64,000 nucleotides of DNA from Leucobacter sp. UCMA 4100. GTDB lineage: Bacteria > Actinomycetota > Actinomycetes > Actinomycetales > Microbacteriaceae. The notes beneath the pieces are model-generated. The model had not been told where the DNA came from, ran no database searches, and saw nothing but the letters and a program-made list of their open reading frames with translations. The stretch is taken from assembly GCF_027853335.1 (NCBI RefSeq), contig NZ_JAFEUS010000002.1, positions 2,030,514 to 2,094,513 of the forward strand. The letters run 5' to 3'. The position numbers and the translations under genes were made by a program. This document shows positions 34,102-42,920 of this stretch, piece by piece. Each line of letters starts with the position of its first letter. Position 1 is the first letter of the stretch.

Positions 34102-34167
34102 TTACGCGAGAACGATGGCGTTTGCGCGCTCGCCTGAAGGCATAAGCACGCATACAGAAATCTTCAT
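34102..34167 (-). CDS. Putative leaderless leader peptide (21 aa) upstream of the LmrB-like gene
   Basis: ATG at 34167 opens a frame of 21 codons ending with TAA at 34102-34104. The peptide begins MKISVCV and ends ANAIVLA. The sequence TATACT, one mismatch from the TATAAT consensus, lies at 34179-34174, 6 bases before the ATG, so the transcript should start at or next to the start codon. The MFS gene starts 122 bases after the stop. A codon-dependent stall in this peptide could control the pump. I do not recognise the peptide from a described family. Confidence 0.55.
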   Translation of the reverse strand: MKISVCVLMPSGERANAIVLA

Positions 34168-34173
34168 GCGAAA

Positions 34174-34179
34174 AGTATA
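34174..34179 (-). promoter_or_regulatory. -10 box TATACT of the leader/LmrB-like transcript
   Basis: Near-consensus -10 hexamer on the minus strand, 6 bases before the leader ATG. No clear -35 box is visible 16-18 bases upstream. The box lies 13 bases after the HAD gene stop, giving the pump its own promoter. Confidence 0.55.
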
Positions 34180-34192
34180 CACACGAATGTGC

Positions 34193-35020
34193 TTAGTGGT
34201 GGTGTTGAGCGAGAACTCGTTCAATGACGAGGGCAACGCCGTCTTCAGCATTGCTCGCCGTCACCTCGTCGGCGACCTGCATGACCGATTCGAGTGCGTT
34301 TGCCACGGCAACCCCGTGGCCGGCCCACTCGATCATATCGATGTCGTTCCGGGCATCGCCAAATGCGATGACCTCGCTCTGGGCGACACCGAGGTGCCCG
34401 CAGAGCTCCTCGAGCCCCGAGGCTTTGGTGACGTTCTCGGCCATGATCTCGACGAAGGGGGCGCCCGAGAGCGTCACTTCAAAGCCAGGCAGGCCGAGCC
34501 CTGAGAGTTCGTGGGCGATATCGTGCGGCGCAATTTCGGGGTGGCGAACGACGAGCTTCAAGCTCGGGTGCTCGATGACGGCCTCGAGCGGTGCACCGCC
34601 CATGTGCCGGGGGTCGCGCTTATGGTCGATGAAGGCCGCAAGGTGGGCGTAGCCCTCTTCGGCGACAAAGCCCTCTCCGCCGTCATACACGCTCGCGTAC
34701 TTGAGCCCTGGAATGCGCTCATTGAGTCGCGTGGTGATGAGCTCAAGGGTGTGTGGCGGTGTTTCGTTCGTGAAGAGGAGCTCGCTCGTTTCAAGGTGAA
34801 TACCGAAGGCACCATTTGAACACAGCGCCCACTCGGTGAAGCCCGCGTTCTCGGCGATCTGGCGGAGCCCTACGGGCTGCCTTGCGGTCACGGGAACCAC
34901 GTGAATGCCGGCTGATCTGGCAGCATCGAGCGCGTTTCTGGTGCGCTCGCTCACGAGGCCTTCTGGGTCGAGCAGCGTGTGGTCGAGGTCAGTCGCGATA
35001 AGTTTTGGAAGGGTGTTCAT
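34193..35020 (-). CDS. Cof-type HAD-superfamily hydrolase
   Basis: 275 residues from ATG at 35020. Motif I is TDLDHTLLD with nucleophile Asp11 and Asp13 (the usual Gly after the second Asp is His14), motif II is VTARQP, motif III is a Lys before ASGLEELC, and motif IV is IAFGDARNDIDM. The large cap between motifs II and III is of the C2B (Cof) type. Such enzymes dephosphorylate sugar phosphates or flavin and pyridoxal phosphates. It follows the AhpD-like gene by 3 bases and is likely co-transcribed with it. Confidence 0.88.
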   Translation of the reverse strand: MNTLPKLIATDLDHTLLDPEGLVSERTRNALDAARSAGIHVVPVTARQPVGLRQIAENAGFTEWALCSNGAFGIHLETSELLFTNETPPHTLELITTRLNERIPGLKYASVYDGGEGFVAEEGYAHLAAFIDHKRDPRHMGGAPLEAVIEHPSLKLVVRHPEIAPHDIAHELSGLGLPGFEVTLSGAPFVEIMAENVTKASGLEELCGHLGVAQSEVIAFGDARNDIDMIEWAGHGVAVANALESVMQVADEVTASNAEDGVALVIERVLAQHHH

Positions 35021-35023
35021 GGG

Positions 35024-35482
35024 TTACGCTGACCGCCTGTCTCGAACGGGGTGGGCGCTCATGATTGAGACGCGGTTGAACGTGTTGATGGCTACTGCGA
35101 TCCACTCTGCAGCGGCGAAGGTCTCGTCGCCGAGTACGGCACGGGCGTCTTCGAGATCGGCAACGGCGTGGTCATCGAGCGGTGTGAGCGTCGTTGCTTC
35201 TGCGATGAGCAACATCGCGATTTCGCGCTCTGAGAACAGCTCGGTGTCACGCCAAATGGGAAGCATGTCGAGCTGCTGCTCGGTTACCCCTGCGCTGCGT
35301 GCCTGTCTCGTGTGTAGGTCAAGGCAGAACGCGCAGCCGTTGAGCTGTGATGCTCGCACCTTGATGAGCTCGCCCTCGCGTGCCGTGATGCCGCGAGCTT
35401 CAGCCTCGGCCGCAACCGTGGTGCTGAACGCCTGAGCTGCTTTCCATACCTCTGGGGCCGTCTTATCAAGATATGGGCGCAT
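35024..35482 (-). CDS. AhpD-like carboxymuconolactone decarboxylase-family protein
   Basis: 152 residues from ATG at 35482, with GAGGAG on the coding strand 8 bases before; a GTG at 35503 lies upstream of that site and is rejected. The alkylhydroperoxidase motif is NGCAFCLDLH with Cys50, Cys53 and His57, the pattern of proteins that reduce peroxides through a CxxC pair. The rest is all-helical as in the family. First gene of a two-gene unit with the HAD hydrolase. The physiological substrate is unknown. Confidence 0.88.
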   Translation of the reverse strand: MRPYLDKTAPEVWKAAQAFSTTVAAEAEARGITAREGELIKVRASQLNGCAFCLDLHTRQARSAGVTEQQLDMLPIWRDTELFSEREIAMLLIAEATTLTPLDDHAVADLEDARAVLGDETFAAAEWIAVAINTFNRVSIMSAHPVRDRRSA

Positions 35483-35648
35483 CTCTCGTTCTCCTCGCTT
35501 CACTATCTCGCATCGTGCACAGTCTGCAACCAGCCTAGCCCCGAAACTATTCCTTAGCCCGCAGAGAGGCTTGGGCTCGCACCCGAAGCAATATCAGTGC
35601 ACACTTGAATCACACGAATGTCGTGCTCAACGAACGGAGTGACCCGCA

Positions 35649-36740
35649 ATGACCGAACTCTCGACCGTGCCCGCCGAGGGCCCCGTAACCGTGCCGACCG
35701 CCGATATCGCGCTCGTGTGGAACCCCTCGAAGACGAGCGAAAAGACGCTTCGTAATGCCCTTTCTGGCGTTGCGGCGAAGCGTCAGAGGGCTACCGGCAT
35801 TGCCGACGACTGGGTGGGCCAGGTTCGCTGGTACGAGACGAGCCGCGACGATCCGGGGGCTGCCGCCACTCGTGAGGCGCTTAGTGATGGGGCGAGGCTC
35901 GTGCTCGCTGCGGGCGGCGATGGAACCATTCGCGCCGTCGCTGAGGCGCTCGCAGAGCACGCTTCCGAGGCGGATCCCGGTGCGGCACTTTCTTCTGGCA
36001 CCGAGACCATTCCCGCTGGTCACGCCGATCTCGGCATCCTGCCGCTCGGCACGGGAAATTTGCTCGCGCGCAATCTCGGTATCGCGATCCACAGCCTGCA
36101 AGACGCGCTCGACACCGCGGTGTTTGGCGAGGCGCTTCCCATCGATATCGGCTGGGCGGCGTTTGAAACCGCTGAGGGTGCAGCCGAGCGGCACGCCTTC
36201 GCGGTTATGGCCGGTTTCGGTATCGACGCGCACATGATTACCGAGACGAAAGATGACCTCAAGAGCCAGGTGGGCTGGGCTGCATACGTCGAGTCGCTTG
36301 GGCGGGCGATCTCAGCGAGCCAGGTGATCAAGGTTCGGGTAAGCATCGACGACGAAGCGCCCGAAACCATTGACGCCCACACCATGATCGTGGGCAACTG
36401 CGGCAGCATTCAAGCGGGCATGAATCTCTTGCCAGGGGCAAGCCCGAGTGACGGCCAGCTCGACATGCTCGTCTTGAGCGCTGCGGGGCTCGGCGGCTGG
36501 CTCGACACGATGCACAACATGGCCTGGCAGAACGGTCTCAAGCGCCGCATCGCGCAGAGCGACGAGACGACGAGCAGCGGCAGCGTGACCCGCGGCAGGG
36601 GGCAGCAGATTCGGTTCGAGCTCGACGAGCCGAGGGTGTTCGAGGTCGACGGTGACGCGCTCGATGAGGTCGTCGCGGCGACGTTGACGGTGCAGGAAGC
36701 CGCGCTCCGCGTACGCGGCGGGCGCTTGAGCGTCGAATAA
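35649..36740 (+). CDS. Diacylglycerol kinase-family lipid kinase
   Basis: 363 residues from ATG at 35649. The nucleotide-binding loop AAGGDGTIRAVAEAL is near residues 86-100 and the second conserved block LGILPLGTGNLLARNLGI near 130, both diagnostic for the DagK/YegS/BmrU group. The C-terminal half has the beta-rich domain with the metal-site-like NLLPGASPSDGQLDM. It phosphorylates diacylglycerol or a related lipid at the membrane. Lone gene; a Ddh gene follows 81 bases later with its own strong ribosome-binding site. Confidence 0.9.
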   Translation: MTELSTVPAEGPVTVPTADIALVWNPSKTSEKTLRNALSGVAAKRQRATGIADDWVGQVRWYETSRDDPGAAATREALSDGARLVLAAGGDGTIRAVAEALAEHASEADPGAALSSGTETIPAGHADLGILPLGTGNLLARNLGIAIHSLQDALDTAVFGEALPIDIGWAAFETAEGAAERHAFAVMAGFGIDAHMITETKDDLKSQVGWAAYVESLGRAISASQVIKVRVSIDDEAPETIDAHTMIVGNCGSIQAGMNLLPGASPSDGQLDMLVLSAAGLGGWLDTMHNMAWQNGLKRRIAQSDETTSSGSVTRGRGQQIRFELDEPRVFEVDGDALDEVVAATLTVQEAALRVRGGRLSVE

Positions 36741-36821
36741 ATCGGTGCTGTGTCGGTGCCAGCCGGTACGATGAAAGAACCGCACACAATGGCGGGTTTT
36801 GAGAGGTAGAGGGGTACGTTT

Positions 36822-37802
36822 TTGGAAGCAAACACTCGTGTGGCGATTGTTGGGTATGGCAACCTCGGTAAGGGCGTCGAGACCGCGCTCGGGCTCGCGC
36901 CCGATCTCGAACTCGTCGGCGTCTTTTCGCGCCGCGACCCTTTGAGTGTTGCAACGCTCGGGGCCCCCGTGTTTGCGCTCTCTGAGCTCGACGAGTCGCG
37001 CGATGACATCGACGTACTCATTCTGTGCGGCGGGTCGAAGTCAGACCTCCCCGTGCAAACGCCGGAGCTTGCCTCACGGTTCACGCTCGTCGACAGCTTT
37101 GATACGCACGCCAAGATTCCCGAGCACTTCGCCGCGGTTGACCAGGCGGCAAGAGCGGCTGGCACGACCGCCGTCATCTCGTCTGGGTGGGACCCGGGGC
37201 TCTTCTCGCTGCAGCGCATGTTCGGCGAGGCCATCTTGCCCGAGGGGCGCACCTACACTTTCTGGGGTCAGGGTCTCAGCCAGGGGCACTCAGACGCGCT
37301 GCGCCGTATTGACGGGGTTCGTCTTGCGGTGCAGTACACGATTCCCTCAGAAGAGGCTATCGAGCAGGTTCGTTCCGGTAGCCGGCCCGAGCTTACCGCG
37401 AGGCAGCAGCACGTGCGTGACTGCTACGTGGTGCTCGAAGAGGGGGCCGACGAGGCCGCAATTCGCGAGGCGATCGTGACCATGCCTGACTACTTCGAGC
37501 CGTACGACACCACCGTGCACGTGATCACCGAAGAGGTCTTTGAGCGCGACCACCAGGGCATGCCGCACGGCGGCTTTGTGATTCGCAGCGGTGAATCATC
37601 GCCCGGCATGCAGCAGACCATGGAATTTCAGCTGACGCTTGGCTCGAACCCTGAGTTCACGTCGAGCGTGCTCGTAGCCTATGCGAGGGCAGCCGCAAAA
37701 CTCGCTCGCTCGGGTGATCACGGCGCCAAGACCGTGTACGACATCGCGCCAGGGCTCCTGTCGCCGAAGTCGCCAGCACAGCTGCGTGCCGAGCTCCTGT
37801 AG
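36822..37802 (+). CDS. ddh: meso-Diaminopimelate D-dehydrogenase
   Basis: 326 residues, the normal size. The Rossmann motif GYGNLGKG is at residues 11-18, and family signatures are SGWDPGLFSLQRMF, the GQGLSQGHSDALRRI segment and VQYTIPSEEA. The start is TTG at 36822, with AGAGGGG at 36808-36814 at good spacing; the GTG at residue 7 would leave the first beta-strand incomplete. The enzyme makes meso-DAP from L-tetrahydrodipicolinate, ammonia and NADPH in a single step of lysine and peptidoglycan precursor synthesis, a route known from corynebacteria. No other lys genes are next to it. Confidence 0.9.
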   Translation: MEANTRVAIVGYGNLGKGVETALGLAPDLELVGVFSRRDPLSVATLGAPVFALSELDESRDDIDVLILCGGSKSDLPVQTPELASRFTLVDSFDTHAKIPEHFAAVDQAARAAGTTAVISSGWDPGLFSLQRMFGEAILPEGRTYTFWGQGLSQGHSDALRRIDGVRLAVQYTIPSEEAIEQVRSGSRPELTARQQHVRDCYVVLEEGADEAAIREAIVTMPDYFEPYDTTVHVITEEVFERDHQGMPHGGFVIRSGESSPGMQQTMEFQLTLGSNPEFTSSVLVAYARAAAKLARSGDHGAKTVYDIAPGLLSPKSPAQLRAELL

Positions 37803-37965
37803 CGAGTCGGGGTAAAGCCACCGGTGCCGGTCCAGAAACGAGAAACGCACTCAGTGATATCTACAATGAGCGCGACTCTCAATTGGTACCCAGGTACAAA
37901 CAGGGGATAATGAAGAGTAGTACGTCCGACAATGCTCGTCGGAGTGGAATCGAGGAGATACTGAC

Positions 37966-39687
37966 ATGGCTAATGGAGATTACACAGCGCCGGTAGCTGA
38001 CTACGCCTTTCTCTTGAAAGAAGTTTTTGGTACCGATATCGTTGCTCGCTCAACCGAGGGCGCAATGACCGCTGACGACATGCTCGATGCGATTGAAGCT
38101 GGCGGTGAGATGGCGAGCGAGGTCTTCGCTCCACTCGACCGTAACGGCGACGTGCAGGGCGCGAAGCTCGTCGACGGCAACGTTCAGACCCCTGATGGGT
38201 TCAAAGAGGCCTACGCAACCTACGTTGAAGCAGGCTGGGTAAGCGCGGGCTCGCCAGAGTCGGCAGGTGGCGACGGGCTTCCCTCGTCGGTACAGGGCGC
38301 GCTCAGCGAGTTCTGGTCGGCCGCGAACTCGGCGTTCTCGCTCGCAGCGGGCCTCAGCGCGGGTGCGATCAACTCGATCAACACCTACGGTTCGCAGGAG
38401 ATCAAAGACACCTACCTGCCCAAGCTCGTCTCAGGCGAGTGGACCGGCACGATGAACCTCACCGAGCCTCAGGCCGGCACCGACCTTGGCGCCATCACGA
38501 CCATCGCTCGCGACAACGGCGACGGTAGCTACTCGATCTCAGGGCAGAAGATCTTCATCACGTGGGGTGACCACGACGTTGCAGAGAACATCATTCACCT
38601 CGTGCTCGCACGCACCGAGGGTGCGCCAGAGGGCCACCGTGGCCTGTCGCTCTTCGTCGCGCCGAAGTTCCTGCTGAACGCCGACGGTACTCCCGGTGAG
38701 CGCAACAACATCGTGACCGTCTCACTCGAAGACAAGCTCGGCATTCACGGCAGCCCCACTGCGCAGCTGCAGTACGAGAACGCGACCGGCTACCTCGTCG
38801 GCGAGCTGCACCAGGGCCTGCAGGGCATGTTCGTCATGATGAACGACAGCCGCATCAACATTGGTATTCAGGGCCTCGGCATTGCCGACCGTGCCTACCA
38901 GCGTGCAGCTGAGTACGCTGCGTTCCGCGTGCAGGGTCCGGTTATCGGTCGTGACGCGGGTGCAACGATCGGCGAGCACCCTGACGTGCGTCGCCTGCTG
39001 CTCTCGATGTCGAGCTCGATTCACGCCATGCGCGCCTTCAGCGTGCTCGTCGGCGACATGCGCGACCGCGCTGCCGAGGGCGACAACCAGGCCATCATGG
39101 AATTCTTCGTGCCGCTCCTGAAGTCATGGGCCACCGAAGAGTCGGTACGCATCGCCTCAGACGCGATTCAGGTGCACGGCGGCATGGGCTTTATCGAAGA
39201 GACCGGCGCCGCTCAGCACTACCGCGACGCACGCATCACCCCGATCTACGAGGGTACGACCGCGATTCAGTCGAACGACCTCGTTGGCCGCAAGATTCTG
39301 CGCGATAACGGCAAGACGCTGCAGCAGGTACTCGGCATGGTGCAGGAGCAGGTCACCGCGCTCCAGGGCATCGACAACCCGGTTGCACAGCGCACCGCTG
39401 AGCGCCTCGGTCGCGCACTCGGAAGCGCGGTTGCTGCGAGCCAGGCGCTCGCCGGCTTCGCGCAGAACCCCCGCGACGCGTTTGCCGTCTCGGTCCCACT
39501 GCAGCGCCTGCTGAGCCTCGTGATGGGTGGGTGGATGCACGCCCTCATCATTCAGGCAACGCTTGCTCACGAAACGCTCACCGAGCTTGACGAGCAACGT
39601 CTGCTTGAGGCCGACTTCTTTGGCGCACACCACCTCTCAGAGGTGCACTCGCTTCGCGAGATCGTCGAAAACGGTGAAATCGTCTAA
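37966..39687 (+). CDS. Long-form acyl-CoA dehydrogenase (FadE/DmdC-like)
   Basis: 573 residues from ATG at 37966 with GAGGAG upstream. The acyl-CoA dehydrogenase core has MNLTEPQAGTDLGAI (FAD/substrate), the QKIFITWGDHD strand, the QVHGGMGFIEETGAAQHYRD block and YEGTTAIQSNDLVGRK with the likely catalytic base Glu429. Compared with about 385-residue members it has an N-terminal extension and a C-terminal domain of about 130 residues, as in the DmdC/FadE group. It oxidises an acyl-CoA to the enoyl-CoA with FAD. A ligase follows downstream behind a strong terminator. The substrate length is not predictable. Confidence 0.88.
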   Translation: MANGDYTAPVADYAFLLKEVFGTDIVARSTEGAMTADDMLDAIEAGGEMASEVFAPLDRNGDVQGAKLVDGNVQTPDGFKEAYATYVEAGWVSAGSPESAGGDGLPSSVQGALSEFWSAANSAFSLAAGLSAGAINSINTYGSQEIKDTYLPKLVSGEWTGTMNLTEPQAGTDLGAITTIARDNGDGSYSISGQKIFITWGDHDVAENIIHLVLARTEGAPEGHRGLSLFVAPKFLLNADGTPGERNNIVTVSLEDKLGIHGSPTAQLQYENATGYLVGELHQGLQGMFVMMNDSRINIGIQGLGIADRAYQRAAEYAAFRVQGPVIGRDAGATIGEHPDVRRLLLSMSSSIHAMRAFSVLVGDMRDRAAEGDNQAIMEFFVPLLKSWATEESVRIASDAIQVHGGMGFIEETGAAQHYRDARITPIYEGTTAIQSNDLVGRKILRDNGKTLQQVLGMVQEQVTALQGIDNPVAQRTAERLGRALGSAVAASQALAGFAQNPRDAFAVSVPLQRLLSLVMGGWMHALIIQATLAHETLTELDEQRLLEADFFGAHHLSEVHSLREIVENGEIV

Positions 39688-39716
39688 CGACGGTTCAAGT
39701 CGACACCGCGACAACG

Positions 39717-39752
39717 CGAAGGCCCGGTCTCTTCAGTGAGGCCGGGCCTTCG
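39717..39752 (+). terminator. Intrinsic terminator after the acyl-CoA dehydrogenase
   Basis: CGAAGGCCCGG (39717-39727) and CCGGGCCTTCG (39742-39752) pair perfectly, with CTC/GAG pairing continuing inwards. It lies 30 bases after the stop codon and is followed by TGCTGTCTT. Confidence 0.85.
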
Positions 39753-39850
39753 TGCTGTCTTGCGGCCAGCGGGCGTCGATTCCGAGAAGCCTTGTAGGTT
39801 TCGTTCACGAGCAAGCGATTTTTCAGTATAAAAAAGATAACCTTAACGCT

Positions 39851-41572
39851 ATGCACATGAATGAGACCCGGTCATGGAACCGGTTTTACGCTCCCGGCAC
39901 CCCGATTGACATTGAACCCGTGACGGGATCGCTCATTGACCTTCTCGACGAGCGCTGCACTGAGTGGGCAGATCAAGACGCCGTGAGCTTCTTTGGTCGC
40001 ACGACCACGTACCGTGAGCTTTCTGACCAGGTGCTTCGTGTTGCGCAGGGGCTCGCAAACCTCGGGGTGAAAGCGGGCGACCGCGTGGCGCTCATCATGC
40101 CGAATGCTCCGCAGCACATCGTGGCCTTCTATGCGGTGCTGCGCCTCGGCGCGACGGTGGTCGAGCACAACCCGCTCTACACGAAAGAAGAACTTCACAC
40201 GCAGTTCAGCGATCACGGCGCGCAGATCGTCATCGCCTGGAGCAACGTTGTTGAGACGGTTCAGTCGTTGCCCGCAAGCCTCGGTATTCACACGATCGTT
40301 TCGGTTGATATCACTCGGTCCATGCCGCTCGGCATGCGCGTTGCGCTGAAGCTTCCGGTGCAAAAGGCACGTGAGGGTCGGGCGAAGCTCTGGGCTGCGA
40401 CGACCGGCACGGTTCCGTTCGCAAAGCTCGAGCGGGAGTCACCGCTGCCGAAGGATCACCCGCGGCCGAAGCGTGACGACATTGCCTGCCTGCAGTACAC
40501 CTCGGGCACGACCGGGGCCCCGAAGGGTGCCATGATTTCGCACGGTAACCTCTGGGCTGTTGCTCGCATGGGGGCTGCGTGGATGCCCGATTTTGAGCAC
40601 GGCAAGGGCAGCATCTACGGGGTGCTGCCGATGTTCCACTCATTTGGTCTCTTGCTCTCGGTCATTTATGCCGTTGAGACGGGCTCGCGAGCCGTGCTCT
40701 TCCCAACCTTTGATGCCGCTCTCGTGGCAAAGGCTGCCGAGAAGTTCCCGCCGACCTTTATTCCCGCGGTGCCGCCCATGTTTGATGCGATCGCGCGGGT
40801 TTCGCGTGACGGACAGCTTGACCTGAGCCAGGTCGTTTACTCAATTTCGGGTGCGATGACGCTCACCCCGGCGATCGTGAAGCGCTGGGAAGATACTGCG
40901 GGCAGCATGCTGAACGAGGGCTATGGCCTGACTGAGACGAGCCCGATCGCGCTCGCCAACCCCTTTAGCGATGAGCGTCGCATCGGAGCCATCGGGCTGC
41001 CGTTCCCCTCGACCGACATTCGCGTCGTGAACCCTGACGCCCCACACGAAGAGGTTGAGCTGGGGCAGGTGGGTGAGCTGCTCATCAGTGGCCCGCAGGT
41101 GTTCCAGGGGTATTGGAACCGGCCAGAAGATACGCGTGACGCGCTCGTCGATGGTCGCTGGCTGCGCACGGGCGACCTCGTTGTGCAGGATGACGACGGC
41201 TTCGTTACGGTGGTTGACCGGAAGAAGGAGCTCATTATTACGGGCGGGTTTAATGTTGCCCCGACCGAGGTTGAGCGGGTTATCGGCACGGTCGAGGGCG
41301 TTGCCGAGGTCGCGGTTGTTGGCGTTCCTCGCGGAAGCGGGGCAGAGGTGGTCACCGCCGTTGTGGTTCCCGAGCCTGGCGTCACGTTTGACGAGCAGCG
41401 CGCGAGGGCCGTTGCTCGCGAGCAACTTGCTGAATATAAACGCCCCACGAGCTACTTTGTGTGGGAGGAGCTACCGAAGTCGCTCATCGGCAAGATTCTG
41501 CGCCGCCAGGTTCGTGACACGCTCCTTGTTGATCGCAAAGCCGTTCGCGCGCTGCCGGCGGGCGACGAGTAG
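39851..41572 (+). CDS. Long-chain fatty acid-CoA ligase (AMP-forming)
   Basis: 573 residues from ATG at 39851; the open frame upstream crosses a terminator and an AT-rich promoter-like region, so it is not coding. ANL-superfamily motifs are complete: P-loop YTSGTTGAPKGAM near 216, NEGYGLTETSP, RTGDLV, KKELIITGGFNVAPTEVE and the C-terminal catalytic lysine in PKSLIGKILRRQ. It activates fatty acids to acyl-CoA through an acyl-adenylate, which fits the neighbouring acyl-CoA dehydrogenase. The promoter area contains TATAAAAAAG, unusually AT-rich for this window. Confidence 0.9.
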   Translation: MHMNETRSWNRFYAPGTPIDIEPVTGSLIDLLDERCTEWADQDAVSFFGRTTTYRELSDQVLRVAQGLANLGVKAGDRVALIMPNAPQHIVAFYAVLRLGATVVEHNPLYTKEELHTQFSDHGAQIVIAWSNVVETVQSLPASLGIHTIVSVDITRSMPLGMRVALKLPVQKAREGRAKLWAATTGTVPFAKLERESPLPKDHPRPKRDDIACLQYTSGTTGAPKGAMISHGNLWAVARMGAAWMPDFEHGKGSIYGVLPMFHSFGLLLSVIYAVETGSRAVLFPTFDAALVAKAAEKFPPTFIPAVPPMFDAIARVSRDGQLDLSQVVYSISGAMTLTPAIVKRWEDTAGSMLNEGYGLTETSPIALANPFSDERRIGAIGLPFPSTDIRVVNPDAPHEEVELGQVGELLISGPQVFQGYWNRPEDTRDALVDGRWLRTGDLVVQDDDGFVTVVDRKKELIITGGFNVAPTEVERVIGTVEGVAEVAVVGVPRGSGAEVVTAVVVPEPGVTFDEQRARAVAREQLAEYKRPTSYFVWEELPKSLIGKILRRQVRDTLLVDRKAVRALPAGDE

Positions 41573-41604
41573 GGCTTTTGCGCGATCCGCAATATAGCAA
41601 CTCG

Positions 41605-41619
41605 TTATATGAGTCATTA
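41605..41619. promoter_or_regulatory. Shared motif site 1 (TTATATGAGTCATTA), upstream of the CMD fusion gene
   Basis: This 15-mer fits the pattern TTATRTGAGWCATAA with a palindromic ATGAGTCAT core. Related copies occur at 45710-45724 and 50965-50979. It lies 82 bases before the 41701 start. Confidence 0.55.
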
Positions 41620-41658
41620 TGTTACGTGATGATTTGCGGATCGATTCTGCCCCCGCTT

Positions 41659-41688
41659 ACGCTGTGACCGTCACCATGATCACAGCGT
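41659..41688. promoter_or_regulatory. 9-bp perfect inverted repeat just before the CMD fusion gene
   Basis: ACGCTGTGA (41659-41667) and TCACAGCGT (41680-41688) are perfect reverse complements with a 12-base spacer. The element ends 12 bases before the GTG start, next to GAGAGGA. It may be a repressor operator or a hairpin in the mRNA leader. Confidence 0.5.
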
Positions 41689-41700
41689 GAGAGGAATCCC

Positions 41701-42852
41701 GTGTCGCAATCATCAAGTCAACTGCAAGCCCTGCTTGACCCTGAGGTGAGCGTCACCTCGTTTCCCGTGAGAGCTGAGGCGGTGAAGTACACGAGAGGGG
41801 CATATCACGCGCTCTTTGCAGAGCCACAGGTGCTCGAGGGTCGGGTGCTGCACGGCATCGCGGCACGTGTGGCCGAGTTGCAAGGGTCTGCCGAGCTCGC
41901 CAGGCACCACAGGGCGGCGTCGGGAACTTCGGAGACCTCGCTCGCGGCAGAAAACGGGCGCGAGAGGGCGCTTCTCGCTCACGCCGAGCACATTACGGTC
42001 TCACCGGCGCTCGTGTCCAAGGATGATCAACTCGCGCTCGAGATTGCCGGGGTGAGCGCTGACGAGATCGTGCTGGTGAGCCAGGTGGTCGCGTTCACGA
42101 GCTTCCTCTTGCGTGCGCTGTACGCTCTGGAGCTGCTCGCGGGGCCAGTGCCGGAGGTGCTCCCGGCACCGCGGCATGATTCGCCAACGGCCCCGAGCGA
42201 TGGTCGGCGCGAGGGTCGCACGTCGCGGGGAAGCCTCGTGCCTGAAGCGTTCACGCGCGAGGTGCTCGCGTGGGAGCCGTGGGTTCCGGCGGTCGCTGAG
42301 GCCGAGCTGACACCCGTGCAGATCGACTCGTTTGCGACGAAGTCGAGCACGAACTCAGAATACTTTCGATTGCTCGCGAGGGTTCCCGCGGTGCTGCGCG
42401 CCCGAAGCGCCCTCGACGACGCGGTCTTCTTGGGGGCGAAAGGCATCGCTCGCGGTGAGCGTGAGCTCGCGGCCACCGTCGCAAGTCGCGTGAACGATTG
42501 CGTGTATTGCGCCTCGGTGCACTCGCGCAAAGCGGCGTTTCAAACGAAGCGGGAAGCCGACGTCGATCGTTTGCTTGCGGTGCCGCTTGAGCGCGACGGC
42601 GCCTGGGTTGCGAAAGACGTCACGGTGCTCGCCGAGGGGCAGGATCCCCGGTGGCGCGCAATCGTGCTGTTTTCAGCGAGGCTCTCCGAGCTCACACCGA
42701 GTGCTTCGCCAGAGGAGGTCGAAGCGTTGCGGGAGCAAGCGATTGATGAGTCGTCAATTGCCGACATCGCCTTCGCGACGGCGTTCTTCGCGTGGGCCAA
42801 CCGGCTGATGCTGACGCTCGGTGAGGCTGCGGTGCCCGACACAGCCGCCTAG
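41701..42852 (+). CDS. CMD-domain / alkylhydroperoxidase-domain fusion protein
   Basis: 383 residues from GTG at 41701 with GAGAGGA upstream. Two helical AhpD-type halves are joined by a polar linker (about 160-180). The first half lacks a CxxC motif. The second has NDCVYCASVHSRKAAF with Cys267, Cys270 and His274, the peroxidase-type centre. From memory the halves correspond to the separate CMD_Avi_7170 and perox_Avi_7169 families, which occur beside a peptide-type ABC transporter such as the one at 45804; here they are one gene. A redox step on the imported compound is the likely role. A luciferase-like monooxygenase, often part of such clusters, is not in this window. Confidence 0.75.
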   Translation: MSQSSSQLQALLDPEVSVTSFPVRAEAVKYTRGAYHALFAEPQVLEGRVLHGIAARVAELQGSAELARHHRAASGTSETSLAAENGRERALLAHAEHITVSPALVSKDDQLALEIAGVSADEIVLVSQVVAFTSFLLRALYALELLAGPVPEVLPAPRHDSPTAPSDGRREGRTSRGSLVPEAFTREVLAWEPWVPAVAEAELTPVQIDSFATKSSTNSEYFRLLARVPAVLRARSALDDAVFLGAKGIARGERELAATVASRVNDCVYCASVHSRKAAFQTKREADVDRLLAVPLERDGAWVAKDVTVLAEGQDPRWRAIVLFSARLSELTPSASPEEVEALREQAIDESSIADIAFATAFFAWANRLMLTLGEAAVPDTAA

Positions 42853-42894
42853 CGTGAGCGGTAGGCCCGCATGAGGAGGCACGCGCCGCCTCAC

Positions 42895-42920
42895 ATCGCC
42901 CGGTGTTATAACCGGGCGAT
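42895..42920. terminator. Bidirectional terminator between the CMD fusion gene and the SDR gene
   Basis: ATCGCCCGGT (42895-42904) and ACCGGGCGAT (42911-42920) pair perfectly around GTTATA and are followed by TTTCTTGT on the plus strand. The right arm covers the last codons of the convergent SDR gene. Confidence 0.8.
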
